From the NCBI RefSeq assembly GCF_902804475.1, contig NZ_CADCSU010000065.1, positions 62,001 to 126,000 on the forward strand: a stretch of 64,000 nucleotides of DNA. Direction: 5' to 3'. Below the pieces are notes generated by a model. That model was not told where the DNA came from. It made no database searches and saw only the letters and a program-made list of their open reading frames with translations. Of this stretch, positions 61,838 to 64,000 are shown in pieces (within the stretch, counting starts at the first letter, position 1; every line of letters begins with the position of its first letter). The stretch comes from Flavobacterium bizetiae (GTDB lineage Bacteria > Bacteroidota > Bacteroidia > Flavobacteriales > Flavobacteriaceae). The translations under genes and the position numbers were made by a program.

Positions 61838-64000
61838 TGAAAATCAGGGACATTGTTAATCGCGATATAGTAACACTAACAAATTGCGAGCATGAACCCA
61901 TTCATATTCCGGGAAGCATTCAGCCTCATGGTTTTTTGCTGGGAATTAATCTGGATTGGAAAATTGAATTTTGTACCGCAAATATTGATACATTTCTTGA
62001 TCTGGTTTGTAATGATATATTAGGTCGTAAATTCAGTGAAATTTTTGGAGCTCCGGCGCAAAAAGAGTTGTATGATTATGTACACAATCAAAAAGAACAA
62101 TCTGTTTTTCCACTTGAATTACAATTAAAAGGAATTTCATTTCAAATTGCAATACATAAATCAGGATCTGTTTATGTACTCGAAGCTGAGCCACAATTGC
62201 AAGGCAGGGAGCAAATGGCTGATCTTTATGCACAAACGATTCAGTTTGTGTCGAATATGAATAATACCCGGTCGCTAAAGGAGTTGTGCGCGCTTGTTGC
62301 AGAAGGAACGCGTGAAATAACGGGTTATGATCGTGTGATGATTTATCGTTTTGATGAAAATTATAATGGTGAAGTTTTTGCCGAAAGCTGCAGGGAGGAT
62401 TTAGAACCATTTCTGGGGCTTCATTATCCGCATACAGATATTCCGGTTCAGGCAAGAGAACTGTACATGAAAAATCTTTTGCGACTTATTGTTGATATTG
62501 GTTATGAGCCGGTTCCTATTTTTACAATAGACGATCAGGAAAATAAAAATCTGGATCTGAGTCTTTCAACACTTAGAAGTACATCGCCCATTCATGTTGA
62601 ATATCTTAAAAACATGGGAGTTGGCGCGACATTAACTATTTCGCTTATTCACCACGACAGATTATGGGGACTTATTGCCTGTCATCATTATTCGCCTAAA
62701 AATATTTCACCGGAAATTCGATTGGCAGCCAAACTTCAGGGACAGTTTATTACCTCTCAGATCGATTTACGACAATCAGATGATGAGTATGAAATTGCAC
62801 GAAAAACCACTGTTGCACTTGAGCGTTTGACGGCTTTGAACCTTCCGTTGGAACAACATTCTTTTGAAATTATTTGTGCCAATCCTGAATTATTAAAACT
62901 CTGTAATGCTACGGGAGTTTCGATTTGTATTGGAGAAAAAACATATAAAAACGGAATCACTCCACCTGATGAGGACATCAATAAGATTATTTCGAGCATT
63001 AATGTAAGTGAGTACGGAAAAACATTCAGTACCAATAAACTAAATAATCACGTGCCTGATTTAGTGAGTTATGAGCATGTTTCGGGCATTATTTATTTCT
63101 CCTTAGGAAATGGCAACAATATCATTTGGTACAGACCAGAAACAGTTGGCGTTATTAATTGGGCGGGAGATCCTGAAAAAGCCATAATTATTGACAGTAA
63201 TGGACTGCATCCAAGAAATTCATTTAATTTATGGAAACAAATTATAAAACATCAAAGTGAGGTTTGGCTACAGCCGGAACTAAATGCGGCGTTAAGTTAT
63301 GCGCATTTCCTGCACAATCAGATTATATTACTGATGTTGAGCGATGAGGAAGAAAAATACCGAAATTTAAGTGATGTGTTAAGGGAAACCAATCTGGAAC
63401 TTGAAAACATCAATTGGATTAGTACGCATGATTTGCAGGAGCCCTTGCGAAAGATTCAGCTTATAGCGTCGAAAGTATTATCAGATACATCAGAAACGCC
63501 TTCGATAGCGGTTTTAGATTCGTTACAGCGAATTACAAAATCGGCAAACAGAATGCAAAATTTGTTAATTGACATTCTTAAATATACCCGAATAAAAAAT
63601 ACAAAGGAATCCTTTCAGAAAGTCAGCCTTAATTATATTATGGAGGAAACATTGCAGGATATGAAAGAGATAATTCTGGAAAATAAAGCAATTGTTGAGT
63701 GCGAAAATCTTCCTGAAATTCATGCTGTTCCGTTTTTGATGAAGCAGCTGTTTTCTAATATCATGCAAAATTCATTAAAATACGCATCGATAAACCGACT
63801 TCCTGTAATTAAAGTAACAGCTTCGCAAGAACCTGAAATAAACGAATATTCGAATAAAGTGTATTGTCATTGGGTAACTTTTACTGACAACGGAATTGGT
63901 TTTGAACAGCAATACGCCGAATCGATTTTTAAAATATTTACCAGATTACACACGCTCGAAAAATACGATGGCTCTGGAGTTGGTCTGGCATTATGCAAAA
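61837..64000 (+). CDS. bphP: Bacteriophytochrome sensor histidine kinase, 3'-truncated by window edge
   Basis: 721 residues are visible, open to the window end. C17 in TNCEHEPIHIPGSIQPHG matches the biliverdin-binding Cys of bacteriophytochromes. The PAS (about 18-110), GAF (about 130-300, with D201-I-P203 and LRSTSPIH) and PHY (about 310-490, P459-R-N-S-F463 tongue motif) domains are followed by HisKA with H531 (STHDLQEPLRKI) and an HATPase domain ending at GSGVGLALCK. No membrane segment is present, so it is cytosolic. It senses red/far-red light and should phosphorylate a response regulator, probably encoded beyond the window. The usual PxSDIP is PHTDIP here. Confidence 0.94.
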   Translation, partial: MKIRDIVNRDIVTLTNCEHEPIHIPGSIQPHGFLLGINLDWKIEFCTANIDTFLDLVCNDILGRKFSEIFGAPAQKELYDYVHNQKEQSVFPLELQLKGISFQIAIHKSGSVYVLEAEPQLQGREQMADLYAQTIQFVSNMNNTRSLKELCALVAEGTREITGYDRVMIYRFDENYNGEVFAESCREDLEPFLGLHYPHTDIPVQARELYMKNLLRLIVDIGYEPVPIFTIDDQENKNLDLSLSTLRSTSPIHVEYLKNMGVGATLTISLIHHDRLWGLIACHHYSPKNISPEIRLAAKLQGQFITSQIDLRQSDDEYEIARKTTVALERLTALNLPLEQHSFEIICANPELLKLCNATGVSICIGEKTYKNGITPPDEDINKIISSINVSEYGKTFSTNKLNNHVPDLVSYEHVSGIIYFSLGNGNNIIWYRPETVGVINWAGDPEKAIIIDSNGLHPRNSFNLWKQIIKHQSEVWLQPELNAALSYAHFLHNQIILLMLSDEEEKYRNLSDVLRETNLELENINWISTHDLQEPLRKIQLIASKVLSDTSETPSIAVLDSLQRITKSANRMQNLLIDILKYTRIKNTKESFQKVSLNYIMEETLQDMKEIILENKAIVECENLPEIHAVPFLMKQLFSNIMQNSLKYASINRLPVIKVTASQEPEINEYSNKVYCHWVTFTDNGIGFEQQYAESIFKIFTRLHTLEKYDGSGVGLALCK

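Noticed and set aside
1-64000. tRNA, rRNA or riboswitch genes
   Set aside because: I looked in the larger spacers and saw no cloverleaf, rRNA segment or known riboswitch core. A covariance search would be needed to be certain.

Overview
The window is chromosomal DNA from a low-GC Bacteroidota, most likely a Flavobacterium of the F. johnsoniae type. The support is SusC/SusD pairs, hybrid two-component regulators, type IX secretion (T9SS) C-terminal sorting domains, TAnnTTTG-like promoter boxes, Bacteroidota lipoprotein signals and AT-rich spacers. No rRNA, tRNA, CRISPR array, transposase or phage gene was seen.

Layout. (1) 1-2294: the 3' part of a molybdopterin aldehyde/xanthine oxidoreductase gene, then a DUF2911 gene facing it. 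(2) 2402-26670: a uronate-polymer utilization locus. Leftward from 23862 the order is yhcH-like, KDPG aldolase, SDR-type uxuB, uxuA, a beta-helix protein, a hybrid two-component regulator, SusC, SusD, GH88, a GH2, a jelly-roll lyase-like protein and a second GH2. A divergent LacI-type regulator (24231-25256) and a DUF4861 protein complete it. Secreted enzymes would cut a glucuronate-containing polymer, SusCD would import fragments, GH88 and the GH2 enzymes would release uronates, and UxuB/UxuA/Eda would convert them to pyruvate and glyceraldehyde-3-phosphate. No sulfatase and no neutral-sugar pathway is present. (3) 26947-28949: a NUDIX hydrolase, a HAD phosphatase and a lipoprotein. (4) 29402-41508: a membrane one-component regulator followed by three T9SS-secreted multidomain enzymes (GH16, GH64, GH18), a set suited to beta-1,3-glucan and chitin, i.e. 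fungal-type walls. (5) 41606-47552: a PRISE-type SDR, a Crp-type regulator, a shortened YdeI-like protein, a metallophosphoesterase and a PI-PLC-like protein. (6) 47819-54485: an ECF sigma, FecR, SusC with STN domain, SusD unit with no linked enzymes. (7) 55306-64000: a SpoIIAA-like protein, four small proteins, a large-subunit catalase, a small membrane protein, a CinA-C protein, and a heme oxygenase overlapping a bacteriophytochrome kinase gene that runs off the window.

The spacers are unusually rich in inverted repeats, many nested inside each other and several dispersed as recognisable families. Some repeat copies have an orientation, and one creates a false N-terminal extension of a gene. 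Other points of note are a regulator gene without a normal start codon, an 18-bp-phased direct repeat in the regulator/uxu intergenic region, a charge-complementary pair of tiny disordered proteins, and an orphan SusCD system beside two phosphodiester/phosphate-ester hydrolases. All functions are read from sequence patterns; no database search was possible.
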